A stretch of 64,000 bases of DNA, taken from assembly GCA_012064385.1 (NCBI GenBank), contig QRDG01000231.1, positions 1,277,584-1,341,583 of the forward strand, read 5' to 3'. The notes beneath the pieces were generated by a model. That model did not search any database. It was given only the letters and a program-made list of their open reading frames with translations, and had not been told where the DNA came from. The first letter of the stretch is position 1. Each line of letters opens with the position of its first letter. A program made the translations under genes and the position numbers. The stretch is from Puccinellia tenuiflora. Taxonomy: Eukaryota; Streptophyta; Magnoliopsida; Poales; Poaceae. Of this stretch, positions 35,542-46,564 are shown piece after piece.

Positions 35542-36922
35542 TGATACGTCTCAAATGTATCTACTTTTCCAAACACTTTGTTATTGTTTTGCCTCTGATT
35601 ATTAATGAATTTGTTTGGAACTAACCCGAACTGACGCTGTTTTTAGCAGAATTACATTTGGTGTCTTTCTTTTGTGCAGGGTTCAGAAGTTCGCGGAAAA
35701 TTCCAGAAAAATTATAAAAAGTATTTTTGAGGGAAAAGAGCCACGGAGCCAGAAGACCGCGAGGGGGGCTACCCCAGGAGCAGGGGCGGGTCCCACCCGC
35801 GGGTGGGGTCCAGGCCGTGGCAGGAGGCCACCCCTGCCCCTGGGACCTCGCCTCTCGGCCCTCCTTCGCTTATAAGCCCCCTTTCGACCTAAAAACAGAG
35901 GCCCCCGAACACTTTTTCCAGAAACCTTACGGAGCTCCGCCGCCATCACGAACCCTAAATTCGGGGTCCATGATCGCTGTTCCGGCACCCTGCCGGAGTG
36001 GAGATCGCCGCCATCGTCACCGCCAATGCCTCTCCATCAACCATCCATGTCGTCCCCCTCCATGTGTGAGTAGTTCCCTGCTGTAGGCAAGGGGATGGAA
36101 GGGATTGAATAATATTGCTCATGTAATTCGATGCCAAATTGTTAGGGCACGATGCCTAGTATCCTGTATTTGTGTTAATCATCGTTGGTGCAACTAGTTA
36201 TGCTTAATGCTTGTCACTTTGGGCCCGGGTGCCATGTTTTCAGATCTGAACACTTATGTTTGCATGAGTATAATTGTTGTTTGGATTCTATCTACTAGTT
36301 GTATGCACTTGTTGTCAACCGGAACCGGAGACCTCAAGTGACAGAAACGGGGACATCGATGGGAATGGTTGGCAATTCGAGGGTTACATGTATTCATTGT
36401 GTGTTAATGCTTTGATCCGGTGTTCTATTAAAAGGAACACCTTAATTGCGATTAGTTCCTTAATTGGCCCGGCTGAAACCGGATGGCAGGACAAAAGATG
36501 CCGTACAAGTTCTTATTGTATGCTCGTATGGCTAAATTAGGAATACATGCCTATGACTGTTTGATACTTAGATGCTATTTATATATTTATTTGCTTTGTG
36601 CTTAGTTATGTTCATTTCATGAGCTATCTTATTCATGCAACGCCCTTCTATCTGTCCCTATGCCTACGGTGTTTTAATCCCGCTGTTTACAATCATTACT
36701 TTTACCGTTATCATTGCTGTCTTTATTTTACTACTGCTGCCATCAAATCACTGTTACTACTGATAAATTGCTTCGAGAGAAATCCTTTTCAGGTGTGGTT
36801 GAATTGACAACTCAACTGCTAAGGCTTATAAATATTCTTTGGCTCCCCATGTGTCGAATCAATAAATTAGGGTCAAACTACCCGCGAAGACTGTTGCGAT
36901 CCCCTACACTTGTGGGTCTTCA
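35542..36922 (+). repeat. 5' LTR of the Athila-like element
   Basis: Starts TGATACGTCTCAAATG and ends GGGTCTTCA. A long GC-rich inverted repeat lies at 35773-35844. The TATA-like TTATAAG is at 35870-35876, so transcription would start near 35900. The TGATACGTC start is typical of Athila-group LTRs in Triticeae. Confidence 0.92.
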
Positions 36923-36933
36923 AGACTATTTTC

Positions 36934-36951
36934 TGGCGCCGTTGCCGGGGA
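36934..36951 (+). other. Primer binding site (tRNA-Asp type)
   Basis: TGGCGCCGTTGCCGGGGA lies 11 bases after the LTR and is complementary to the 3' end of plant tRNA-Asp, the usual primer of Athila elements. Confidence 0.9.
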
Positions 36952-37013
36952 GCATCGTTCTATTTATAAGTTCACCTGGGAGTTTTTCTGTCTGTTGTAA
37001 TTTACTCTTCATC

Positions 37014-38069
37014 ATGAAGGGTAAGCGAGATCCTAAGTTTCCAATATTGCCTTCCACCACAAGGAAAGGTACTGCTCTGAACTCTAAAGCTACTCTTGAT
37101 TCACCTATTGTTTTAAGTCAACTTGTTACACCACCTGTAAACACTCATCCTATTGTTGATGCTTTGCTTTCTGAGTCCGCTACTGCTTCTGATAAATTTG
37201 ATGATGCTTTTGCTGTGCTTGATGATGCTGGTTCTTTAGGCCCCTTTTTAGAATCTCTTGTCACTAGGTCTAAAGAAATTACAATGCCCAATGAAAATCT
37301 TACTACACCTGTTAGTTCTCCTAATCTATATAATTATGAGAGTAGGTATCCTGATGATTCCTACATTGATCTTAATGATGAGTTGAGGAAATTGCTTGAA
37401 AAGCATGCTGTTACACCTGATCCTGAGTTTGCTACCTCTCCCATATGCATTAAATATGATGATTTTAATTTCTCTGTTGATCTTTCACTCATATCTAATG
37501 TTTAATCTGATCCTTTTTGTGGAACTAAGGATGACAATGCTGTAGAACACATGAATAAATTAGCTTCGCTTAGCCTTCTATTTTCTGATGATAAAAAGAT
37601 ACAGCGTTACTATTTAGTAAAGTTGTTTCCTTTCTCATTAAAAGATGATGCCAAAGTGTGGTATAATGCTTGACGTTATGGATCCATAAAAAGTCCTCAT
37701 GAATTGCTTGATGTTTTCGTTGCAAAATATTTTCCCGCTCACATGCAGCATGAGGCTTTGTAGAGAATTTTCAATTTCAGACAATTGGAGGATGAGCATC
37801 TCCCTAAAGCTTGTGGGAGATTCGGATCATTACTCAGGGCTCGGCCAAGGCATGATATTCCGAAGAATGAACTCCTTGATATATTTTATAATGGACTAAC
37901 TGTTGAATCTAGGACATACCTAGATAGTTGTGCTGGTTGTGTTTTCAGGAAAAAGACTGTAGATGAAGCTGAAAAACTAATGGCTAAGATTTCCAAAAAT
38001 CATGATGAATGGAGCATTCCTGAACCTCCTCCATTACCAACTCTGAAAAAAGGGGAGTGCTCTTCCTAA
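37014..38069 (+). pseudogene. Athila-like gag
   Basis: The start is the ATG at 37014 (MKGKRDPKFPILPSTTRKGT). One frame runs to 38069 with in-frame stops at 37503 (TAA), near 37673 (TGA, after KVWYNA) and near 37760 (TAG, after MQHEAL). The capsid region is recognised by EHMNKLASLSLLFSDDKKIQ, LKDDAKVWY, SPHELLDVFVAKYFP and HDIPKNELLDIFYNGL, as in Athila-group Gag. It would form the particle. With three stops this copy cannot make full-length Gag. Confidence 0.82.
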
Positions 38070-38130
38070 ACCCAGAAGATATGCAAGAAGCCAAAAGATC
38101 TATTAAGGAAAAGGTATTAGAGCTGAAGAT

Positions 38131-39622
38131 GTGAAGAATTTACGTCCAATTGAAACTTTATGTGAGCCTACCACTCACCCACCTATGGTAGAGGTACACT
38201 CTCTTTATAATTTTACTGTTAATGATATTCCTTATAGTAAGCCTCCTAGTCACTGTTTGGATGAATTTGATAACTTTATTGTTAAACAAACTCATTTTAA
38301 TATGCAAATTCAAGAACAATTAAATGATAACACCCTGGTTATTAAAAATTTGCATTCTGTCTTGGAGAAAACTACTAATGATGTCAAAGGTCTTGTTAAA
38401 CATTTTCATATGGTCCAAACTCAACTTGAACAAATTACTAAAGTGCAAAAAGACTTGCTTGCTGGAATTCCTACACAAAGTAATAAACAAACTTGTGGTA
38501 TTTTAACTAGAGGAGGTATCGCTACTCAAGATCCTCTTTATCCTGAGGGACATCCTAAAAGAATTGAACAAGAATCTCAACTGGTTGAAAATAATATTAC
38601 TAGTTCCCCTAAAAATAAAAAGGAAAAGAAACAAGAAGAAACATAAAGAATTAGGAGAAGCTAGTAATATGGAACTTGATAAAGAACCTACAAGTAATAA
38701 TCCTAATGCTGTCTCTAATTCGGATGCTGAAACTGAAAGTGGTAATGAGCATGATAATGATACTAATGAACCCGAAGAACAGGAGGAGGAGACTGCACCT
38801 CCTGTTGCTAAAAAACATGGTAAAGAGAGAGAGAGCCATGGGTGCAAAAACCCATGCCTTTTCCATCTAAATCTCAGAAGGCTAAGGAAGAAGAACACTA
38901 TAATAAATTCTATGAATAGATGAAGCCCCTCTTTTTTGCAAATTCCTTTGACAGATGCTATTAAGTTGCCTCCCTATTCAAAATATATGAAAGACATTGT
39001 AACTAATAAAAGAAAAATCCCTAATGAAGAAATCTCCACTATGCTTGCTAATTACTCTTTCCATGGCAAGATTCCTAAAAAGCTTGGTGATCCAGGTATA
39101 CCTACTATTCCTTGCTCCATTAAAAATAATTATGTTAGAACTGCTTTATGTGATCTTGGTGCAGGAGTTAGTGTTATGCCATTTTCTCTTTATAAGAGAC
39201 TTTTATTAGATAAGCTTATTCCTACTGATATTTCCCTACAAATGGCTGATAAGTCCACTGCTGTGCCCATTGGTATCTGTGAGGATGTTCCTGTTAAAGT
39301 TGTTAACTGTTTAATCCTAACTGACTTCATGGTATTGGAAATGCCTGAAGATGATAATATGTCTATTATTCTTGGGATACCTTTTCTTAATACTGCAGGG
39401 GCTGTTATTGATTGCAATAAAGGAAAAGTTACTTTTAACGTCGATGATAAAGAACACACGGTGTACTTTCCAAAGAAGATCAATACCAAAATTAGTTTGA
39501 ACTCCATTGAGAATATTGAATCCATCAAGATTGGAACTATTGATTGTCTTATTCATACACATTCAAGAAAATATGAAACTCTCATGATTGGGACAATCCC
39601 TATTCAATATGAGGTAACTTGA
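38131..39622 (+). pseudogene. Athila-like gag C-terminal region and aspartic protease
   Basis: Three overlapping frames (38131-38646, 38564-38923, 38936-39622) join through frameshifts. The first part is a hydrophilic, coiled-coil-like segment (HFNMQIQEQLNDNTLVIKNL); the middle is acidic and low in complexity. The protease follows: ALCDLGAGVSVMPFSLYKRL carries the D-x-G-A active site, and SIILGIPFLNTAGAVIDCNK the ILG(I)PFL flap-type motif. In ordinary Athila elements RT starts soon after this point; here the frame ends at TIPIQYEVT and non-coding sequence follows. Confidence 0.82.
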
Positions 39623-40388
39623 TTGTCTGTTGAATATTGAATAATTTATGTCAAATAAATTTGGTGTGGTAGCAAGACTTGATCAACCTTGCTAACAAAC
39701 CAACTTTAGCAACATAAAGATATCAAGATTCATTAAATTTTCTTCTATTGCTCATCTTTATTTTTTCTGTAATTTTTATTTCTTGCTTAGTTTGTCCTTT
39801 TTAAATACAATTATCCTGTTTTATTAGCTTATTTTGATCTCATTTAAGTTCTTCTGTAAAAGTTTTCGAAAAATTCCAGAAAAATTACATGAATTTTATT
39901 ATTTTTAAAGAGACACAGGAGTGCTTGGGGCTGACCTGGGGGACACCCCAGGGGCACAGGCGGGTCCCACCCGCGAGTGAGGCCTTGGCCGCAGCCAGGG
40001 GCCGCCTGTGCCCCCTGGAGGGCCCCACCAGGCGAGCTGCCTCCCACACACTCCCTCTCTCTCTCTCTCTCTCTCTCTCAAAATCACTCCCCCATTGCTC
40101 AAACCCGAGTTTTTGCTCTTGAGTGCTGGGATTTTCGATCTCTTTGTTCAACCCATTATTCTTGGTGAAATTTGGAGGAAATCCTCTCCGGTATGTGACT
40201 CCTTCACTCCTCCAATTAGAATCTTGAATGGTTTTGTATAAGTTGAGTATTTTGCTGTTGTTTATGACTTTGAGTATGAACTTGCATGCTTGATTTGTAG
40301 CTTGTTAGATGGATTTGATGCATGTACTAGTTGATATTAAGTTGTAGGAATAGTCTAATGCACTTCCTATATTTTATTTTCAAGTTTT
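39623..40388 (+). promoter_or_regulatory. Internal LTR-like segment before the second ORF
   Basis: The segment at about 39866-40020 matches the LTR segment at about 35690-35845: GAAAAATTCCAGAAAAATTA, CACCCCAGG, then GGCGGGTCCCACCCGCG and a closing GCC-rich arm. It ends in a CT microsatellite (about 40053-40079) and a pyrimidine-rich stretch. The inverted repeat at 39947-40017 corresponds to that in the LTR. No TATA box equivalent to the LTR one was seen. This could be a duplicated promoter or leader for the downstream ORF, which is inference. Confidence 0.6.
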
Positions 40389-41498
40389 ATGAGGTTTGTT
40401 GAAAAATTTCAGAAAAGGAAGAACATGCCTAAGTTCAATTTAGGTGGGATCTTTAAGAAGAAGGAGCCCTCTTCTCGTCGAGAAACGAGAGGGTCAAGTT
40501 CTAATGCACCAATGAGGCCTTCGTATAATGAAGATTTGGAGCCACTTGGTGTTATTGTACTTGCTCAAGAGACGGATGTGCGTTCATCGGTATACCCATG
40601 TTATGAATTTCTACAAGCTGCAGGTATACGCAATGAATTTACTAGTCTTGTCACTAATGCATCATTGACAAATATTGTATTAGTGGAGAGGCCCCAATAT
40701 CTTAAGCTCACTAACATCTTTATGCAAAGCTTTAATTTCAATGATGATCCATATCACCCTAGTGTGGAGTTCATGCTATATGAGCGACCTTGTAGAATGC
40801 CGTTGTCTGAGTTTTGCAGCGCTTTAGGAGTGAGGAACTCGGGGCTCATAGGAAAGATGAATACGCAGCCCCAGTACCTCAAGGAGCTCTATGCTGGAAT
40901 CTGTCATGATGATTGGAGAGACTCTACGCGTGCAAAATTTGGGAGCATTCAGTTTCCAGCTGTGAGCTATTTGGGCTATGTCATTGCTCGTTGTATCCTC
41001 CCCCGGGATAACATGAGTAACATGTCTAGTCCTGATCTTGCTATTCTTGCTGCTACAATTAATCATGATGATTCCTATAATATTGGTGCTCTTATTGCTC
41101 GTCGCCTTAGCACTAACAAAATTAAAGGAATTATTTATGGAGGTATTATTGCTTCAATCATGCTTACTACTGCCATGCTTCCTCCTAGAGAGGATGATCT
41201 AGAGTTGGATTTTATTAGGCTTAATCTTGCTGCAATGAAAACTCACCACTATGTCACTTATGATTCCACTTTGGAGAACTTGCAGTATAGATTGTTATTT
41301 GGTTTTGATTTGGATAACCCTCGCTTCGTGAGATTGCCTGCTCCTGTTTTGTTTAACTCTGCTGCTAGGGACGGATACTCGTTTCCTGAGGAGGTGCTGG
41401 ATGAGTACCTCGCATCACTAGCCCCGGAGGAGGACCCACAGGACTCGCAGTGGCAGCCACAGACGGGCGCCAACTGGGGCATGCCGCCGCCGTGGTAG
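40389..41498 (+). CDS. Second ORF of the Athila-like element (Athila ORF1-like protein)
   Basis: An uninterrupted 369-residue frame. Recognisable phrases are ERPQYLKLTNIFMQSF, MPLSEFCSALGVRN, FPAVSYLGYVIARCIL, LAILAATIN and IKGIIYGGIIASIM. In style and order they resemble the plant Athila ORF-1 protein family, whose function is unknown. A hydrophobic stretch at residues 247-264 is part of that conserved core and is not convincing as a membrane anchor; no signal peptide is seen. The N-terminus is basic (residues 1-35) and the C-terminus acidic and proline/tryptophan-rich. It is striking that this frame is intact while gag and protease are broken. The first in-frame ATG is used; MPKFNLGG (residue 13) is an alternative start. 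Confidence 0.72.
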   Translation: MRFVEKFQKRKNMPKFNLGGIFKKKEPSSRRETRGSSSNAPMRPSYNEDLEPLGVIVLAQETDVRSSVYPCYEFLQAAGIRNEFTSLVTNASLTNIVLVERPQYLKLTNIFMQSFNFNDDPYHPSVEFMLYERPCRMPLSEFCSALGVRNSGLIGKMNTQPQYLKELYAGICHDDWRDSTRAKFGSIQFPAVSYLGYVIARCILPRDNMSNMSSPDLAILAATINHDDSYNIGALIARRLSTNKIKGIIYGGIIASIMLTTAMLPPREDDLELDFIRLNLAAMKTHHYVTYDSTLENLQYRLLFGFDLDNPRFVRLPAPVLFNSAARDGYSFPEEVLDEYLASLAPEEDPQDSQWQPQTGANWGMPPPW

Positions 41499-43522
41499 AT
41501 GGATCCCACTTAGGCCAAAAGCCTAAGCTTGGGGGAGTACGTATTACTCACCGATATCTTTTTATTTCGTTCACTCAACTATCATATGTCGGTGTCTTCG
41601 TTATTCCTCTGTATATTCATTAGTTTCCTTTTTGCTTTCTTTTCGCTATTTTCAATTTGCTCAGTCGCCTTAGTTGTTCTTTTTGTTTATTAATCAAAAA
41701 CCCAAAAAGATTTCCTCTATGTTTGCCTCTTCTTTCTCATGATAAAAAAGACCAAAAATATTTTCTTTTATTTCTTTTTCGTTTGTTTTCTACTTCGTTT
41801 TTAGTCGCTTCTTCCCAAATTGAAAACAGCAAAAAGATTTCTCTTCTATTTCTGCGCTATTCCTTTCGCTATTCGAAAAACACAAAAATATTTTCTCGTC
41901 TTCCTTGTTTTGTAGTTGTTTCAGAGTTCAACCTGTGTTTGTGACGACACTTGCACATTTTTATTATTTCCATATCTTTCGGTTGTGCAAGCGTCTATGC
42001 AATAATGATGATATTTGGCGACGCGGATTTGATGAGGAAATTCGGTATGAACTCTATTTGTTTTCATTTTTGTACAGATGCTTATCTTCATGCTCATGTT
42101 TTAGTTTGCTATGGTAGAATATTGCGTAGATGATATTACTTAGTTTTTATGGATTCCTATGCTTAGCCTCAACTTGTTAAGAGTGGATAATTTGTCATGT
42201 AGACGTGAGCATGTTTTGCATTCTTTATAACATGGTATGGTGAAGTGAGATCCTCCTCCAAAAGATTTATTTGGATTGACTTGGCACATGTTCACACATG
42301 TAAAAGACTAAAAATAAAGTCTGTTAAGCCTTGACGGTTTTTGTGCTTAGAATTGTAGTATCACTCTTATGCTTTATTCATTGATTGATTTTGTCGCAAA
42401 GCATGATTATGACAGTAGTGCTCTTGATCGGTCGCTCCCGAGTCTTTTGCTAGCCTCCATTTGCACTGGATGTAATTGTCCATTCGTGCATCCTTTTTCC
42501 TTAAGCCAAAGTATTCCATTTGAGTCCACTATATCTTCCTACATATGGTATTTCACCGCCATTCCAAGTAAATTTGTCATGTTCTACCTTTAAATCATTC
42601 AAAAAAATGCTTCTTTTTATGTCTATGTTTTTAGCTCATGAGGAAGCAGTAGAGGGATAGATATAACTTGTGACAAGCAAGGTTATTTCCCCCTTTTTCA
42701 CCCGGTGTTGATGGATTACGTCTTCACTTGAATCAACTCGAGAGCAGCTTAAGAAAAATATAAATATGACTCACCATTCTCCTCCGCGCAATGCAAAATC
42801 TGAGAAATCAGCTCAAACATTGGATAGTGGTGAAACCAAGGAGAAAGAGGAGCGTACTCGCTCCTCTAAAAAACCAGCTGCTCTCACAAGTCTAAAAGCC
42901 TTGCTTGTTATGAGGGACTAGATAGCCTCTCTGTTGTGAAATCGTTGACGAAAGCATGCATCTCTCAAAACTGTTTTATTTCTGATTATAAAAATAAAAG
43001 CTCTAGCACATGATTAATCCCTGCTTCCCTCTGCGAAGGGCCTTTCTTTTATATATTTATGTTGAGTCGTCATCCTTCTTTGAGCACCATCTTATAGAGC
43101 ATTGCTATCATTCTGAGTATAACGTGCTTTGTCCCAAAATTTTAATGATTGGAGCATGTTTGAGATACTTCTCAATTATGATAACTTTACATCTAGTCAC
43201 CGTTTAATGTCTCAAGAGGTGCCCGGCATTTATGTTTTGCCCCACAAAAGGGGCAAGCGAGAGATCACTTTACCATGCCTAGTTATATGCATTGCATCGG
43301 TGCTATTTGTTTGCATGTTTAATTTATTACTTGTTGGCATATTGTGAGTTTTGCATAAGTCTCCATGATTGCTTTAGTTCTATTGTTTTTGTAACTTCTC
43401 TCTTGTGCTTATTAAAAAACTGATCATGGTTTAAACTTCTATGCTCTAAATGAAGCAAATGTGTTTGTCAAAGTTTCTTTTATCGCATCCAGTTTGTCAA
43501 CTGAATTGAAGCTTGGGGGAGC
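41499..43522 (+). other. Athila-like 3' non-coding region with internal and terminal PPTs
   Basis: The stop codon of the second ORF is followed at about 41524-41538 by AAGCTTGGGGGAGTA. A nearly identical AAGCTTGGGGGAGC (43509-43522) directly precedes the 3' LTR and is the functional PPT. Between them lies about 2 kb of AT-rich sequence with no gene, although the repeated style TTCTTTT and CAAAAATATTTTC is noticeable at 41690-41900. Confidence 0.7.
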
Positions 43523-44903
43523 TGATACGTCGCAAACGTATCTACTTTTCCAAACACTTTGCTATTGTTTTGCCTCTGATTATTAATGAATTTGTTTGGA
43601 ACTAACCCGAACTAACGCTGTTTTTAGCAGAATTGCATTTGGTGTCTTTCTTTTGTGCAGGGTTCAGAAGTTCGCAGAAAATTCCAAAAAAATTATAAAA
43701 AGTATTTTTGAGGGAAAAGAGCCACGGAGCCAGAAGACCGCGAGAGGGGCCACCCTAGGAGCAGGGGCGGGTCCCTCCCGCGGGTGGGGTCCAGGCCGCG
43801 GCAGGAGGCCGCCCCTGCCCCTGGGACCTCGCCTCTCGGCCCTCCTTCGCTTATAAGCCCCCTTTCGACCTAAAAACAGAGGCCCCCGAACACTTTTTCC
43901 AAAAACCTTGCGGAGCTCCGCCGCCATCACGAACCCTAAATTCGTGGTCCAGGATCGCTGTTCCAGCACCCTGCCGGAGTGGAGATCGCCGCCATCGTCA
44001 CCGCCAACGCCTCTCCATCAACCATCCATGTCGTCCCCCTCCATGTGTGAGTAGTTCCCTGCTGTAGGCAAGGGGATGGAAGGGATTTAATAAGATTGCT
44101 CATGTAATTCGATGCCAAATTGTTAGGGCATGATGCCTAGTATCCTCTATTTGTGTTAATCATCGTTGGTGCAACTAGTTATGCTTAATGCTTGTCACTT
44201 TGGGCTCGGGTGCCATGTTTTCAGATCTGAACACTTATGTTTGCATGAGTATAATTGTTGTTTGGATCCTATGTACTAGTTGTATGCACTTGTTGTCAAC
44301 CGGAACCAGAGACCTCAAGTGACAGAAACGGGGACATCGATGGGAATGGTTGGCAACTCGAGGGTTACATGTATTCATTGTGTTTTAATTCTTTGATCCG
44401 GTGTTCTATTAAAAGGAACACCTTAATTGCGATTAGTTCCTTAATTGGCCCGGCTGAAACCGGATGGCAGGACAAAAGATGCCGTGCAAGTTCTTATTGT
44501 AAGCACGTACGGCTAAATTAGGAATACATGCCTATGACTGTTTGATACTTGGATGCTATTTATATATTTATTTGCTTTGTGCTTAGTTATGTTCATTTCA
44601 TGAGCTATCTTATTCATGCAACGCCCGTCTATCTGTCCCTATGCCTACGGTGTTTTAATCCCGCTGTTTACAATCATTACTTTTACCGTTATCATTGTTG
44701 TCTTTATTTTACTACTGCTGCCATCAAATCACTATTACTACTGATAAATTGCTTCGAGAGAAATCCTTTTTAGGTGTGGTTGAATTGACAACTCAACTGC
44801 TAAGGCTTATAAATATTCTTTGGCTCCCGTTGTATCGAATCAATAAATTAGGGTCAAACTACCCGCGAAGACTGTTGCGATCCCCTACACTTGTGGGTCA
44901 TCA
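43523..44903 (+). repeat. 3' LTR of the Athila-like element
   Basis: Starts TGATACGTCGCAAACG and ends GGGTCATCA. Same length as the 5' LTR, with about 43 substitutions. The GC-rich inverted repeat is kept at about 43754-43823 with arms GCAGGGGCGG and CCGCCCCTGC, and TTATAAG is kept at about 43850. Confidence 0.92.
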
Positions 44904-45405
44904 GTGCGGTTCATTGGAGAATAGGGTGAGGCCTTTGTGGCATCTTGAGTAGGCCTCTTGTGGTGAGCTCACACCCCTCCAACGAGACGTACTCCCTTAA
45001 CAAGGAGGAACTCGGGAATACATCCTTGTCTCCGCGTGCTTCTACTTTCGGTTATCTCTTTCCCTTAGTTGTCTTTACTTGTATCATTAATTGGCTAGTT
45101 GTTTTAGTTTGCTCTTCATATAGGTAAATTCACCATAGTTGCATATCTAGAGAATTTACCTTTGTGTTAAGCCTAAAATCGAAAAAGAATTAAAAATTGG
45201 TGTAGCACCTATTCACCCGCCCTCTAGGTGCCCATACGATCCTTTCACCTTGGAAGCTTGGATTTACTTGGAATCAATTACCATCAATTTAGCTATAAAG
45301 CTTGAAAGAAACTAAATCTGACTCATACACCGAGCTTACACCTCACTGTCCAACAGTCCAAACATGCAGAAACCCAAATGTGTAGAAACCACGATGACTT
45401 GCGTG

Positions 45406-45705
45406 GGTATGATCAAAGCTCTATCTCATGGGATTCCGACAGCGGCGGAGCATAGAGCCGGCGCGAGAAGGTTGACGGCTCCCGATGCCCTAGGAGGATG
45501 GTGTCGGAACATGGAAGGCTTTAGGCTGCAGAGGCGGAGGAGAATGCGGTCGGCAGGTATGATCAAAGCTCTATGTCATGGGATTCCGGCAGCGGCGGAG
45601 CATAGAGCCGGCGCGAGAAGGTTGAAGGCTCCCGGTGCCCTAGGAGGATGGTGTCGGAACATGGAGGGCTTTAGGCTGCAGAGGCGGAGGAGAATGCGGT
45701 CGGCA
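45406..45705. repeat. 150-bp tandem duplication in Helitron 2
   Basis: Two adjacent copies (45406-45555 and 45556-45705) starting GGTATGATCAAAGCTC, differing at about six positions. The unit is a multiple of three, so a plus-strand frame (45364-45711) stays open through both, but it has no recognisable protein character. Confidence 0.85.
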
Positions 45706-46564
45706 CGGTGAAGGCGTGGGGTGCCTGCAGCTGCGGTGAGCAGAGGGGTATGGTGTAAAGAGTCACCCAAAAATCATATACGAATCTAGGCAACCAAATT
45801 CACGTGAGATGAATTACTATCAATAGTCGGTGCCTTTGACAAAATCTAATCAACACATAAGGTAATTTTAGACGCGCAACACTGGGGTCAGGCGGGGCTT
45901 GCAAGCTCATGTGACCTGTCCTGCTTGCCGTGGCATGTCAATAATCTTCTACAACAGCTGCAACACATCAAACCGCATGGTACGGGTACTCATGGCCACA
46001 CGCCCACATCATCTCTCCTCAATCCACTAAAATTTCCATAATTTTCTTCTTTGCTACAAATAGAGTAGCGGCGGCAGCCCAAATCCCCACATTATGGGGA
46101 GATGGAAGCAGCCTTTGTCCACCTTGTAACATCGACGTCGCCGGAAAAAATTGGAAGCAGATCGGATTGCAAGATCTGGGCGGGGCCGTTGCCAAGATTC
46201 TCCCGTCGGTGAGAGGCAACGATTCTGGGTTTTTTGCTAGGGACGTTGGACGAACCTTTGCTGATCCTTGATTTGTGCTGGCGGCGGCCTGGAACAGATT
46301 GAGGTGTCTGTTGTATATGTAGTAGCACCTACCGCACAAATATCTTTTGTTGCCGGAACAGAGTTGTACACAGATAAGGGGGAGGTAGCGCGGGCCAAAG
46401 AGGAAACGTGAGGTACGAAGACGGACAAACGGAAAACATAAGATAACGTACATAATAATTTATGGGTGGCAGAGGTGGGTAATTATTTACAACTTTAGGG
46501 GCAATTTCAACGACGTACCAAACCAAACCGCGGAAGCCTTATTGCTTTTATTATTAGGTATAGA

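Larger units (their letters stand above)
35542..44903 (+). mobile_element. Complete Athila-like Ty3 element lacking pol
   Basis: Two LTRs of equal length (35542-36922 and 43523-44903, 1381 bp each) are flanked by the 5-bp target repeat GTGCG (35537-35541 and 44904-44908). A PBS follows the 5' LTR and a PPT precedes the 3' LTR. The interior encodes gag, an aspartic protease and a second ORF (40389-41498). No RT, RNase H or integrase motif is seen anywhere in 36923-43522, so the element is non-autonomous. I counted about 43 substitutions and no indels between the LTRs (about 3 percent). With the often-used rate of 1.3e-8 per site per year this suggests an age near 1.2 million years. Confidence 0.92.
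34582..45247 (+). mobile_element. SIRE-like Copia solo LTR (1299 bp plus a nested Athila-like element)
   Basis: The LTR starts TGAAAGAGC at 34582 and ends GATCCTTTCA at 45247, so its ends form the inverted repeat TGAAAG/CTTTCA. It is flanked by the 5-bp direct repeat CCTTG (34577-34581 and 45248-45252). The repeat directly follows the LTR end with no PBS or internal region, which marks a solo LTR left by recombination. The end phrase TTCACCCGCCCTCTAGGTG near 45214 is like SIRE/Maximus LTRs of grasses; the family name is inference. The LTR is split at 35541/44904 by the Athila-like element. Confidence 0.85.
33869..46564 (-). mobile_element. Helitron-like element 2 (about 2.0 kb plus nested insertions)
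   Basis: The 3' end on the minus strand reads CCGTTGCAACACACGTGC then CTTTTTGCTAG, ending at 33869. The 5' end starts at 46564 with TCTATACCTAATAATAAAAG. The flanking plus-strand bases are A (33868) and T (46565), as expected for A/T insertion. The body is interrupted by a SIRE-like solo LTR, itself carrying an Athila-like element. Without these it is about 2025 bp. There is no Rep/helicase. The stretch 33873-34576 has no gene. The stretch 45712-46540 holds GC-rich minus frames (for example 46019-46453) that I do not recognise and that may be captured exons. Confidence 0.7.

Noticed and set aside
36934..36951. PBS sequence as part of a tRNA gene
   Set aside because: Only the complement of the tRNA 3' end is present. 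No cloverleaf or A/B box surrounds it. I found no tRNA, rRNA or other RNA gene in the window.
40389..41498. Second ORF of the Athila-like element as a viral-type envelope protein
   Set aside because: No signal peptide, no convincing membrane anchor and no furin-like site are seen. The hydrophobic stretch at residues 247-264 belongs to a segment that looks conserved in Athila ORF1-type proteins.
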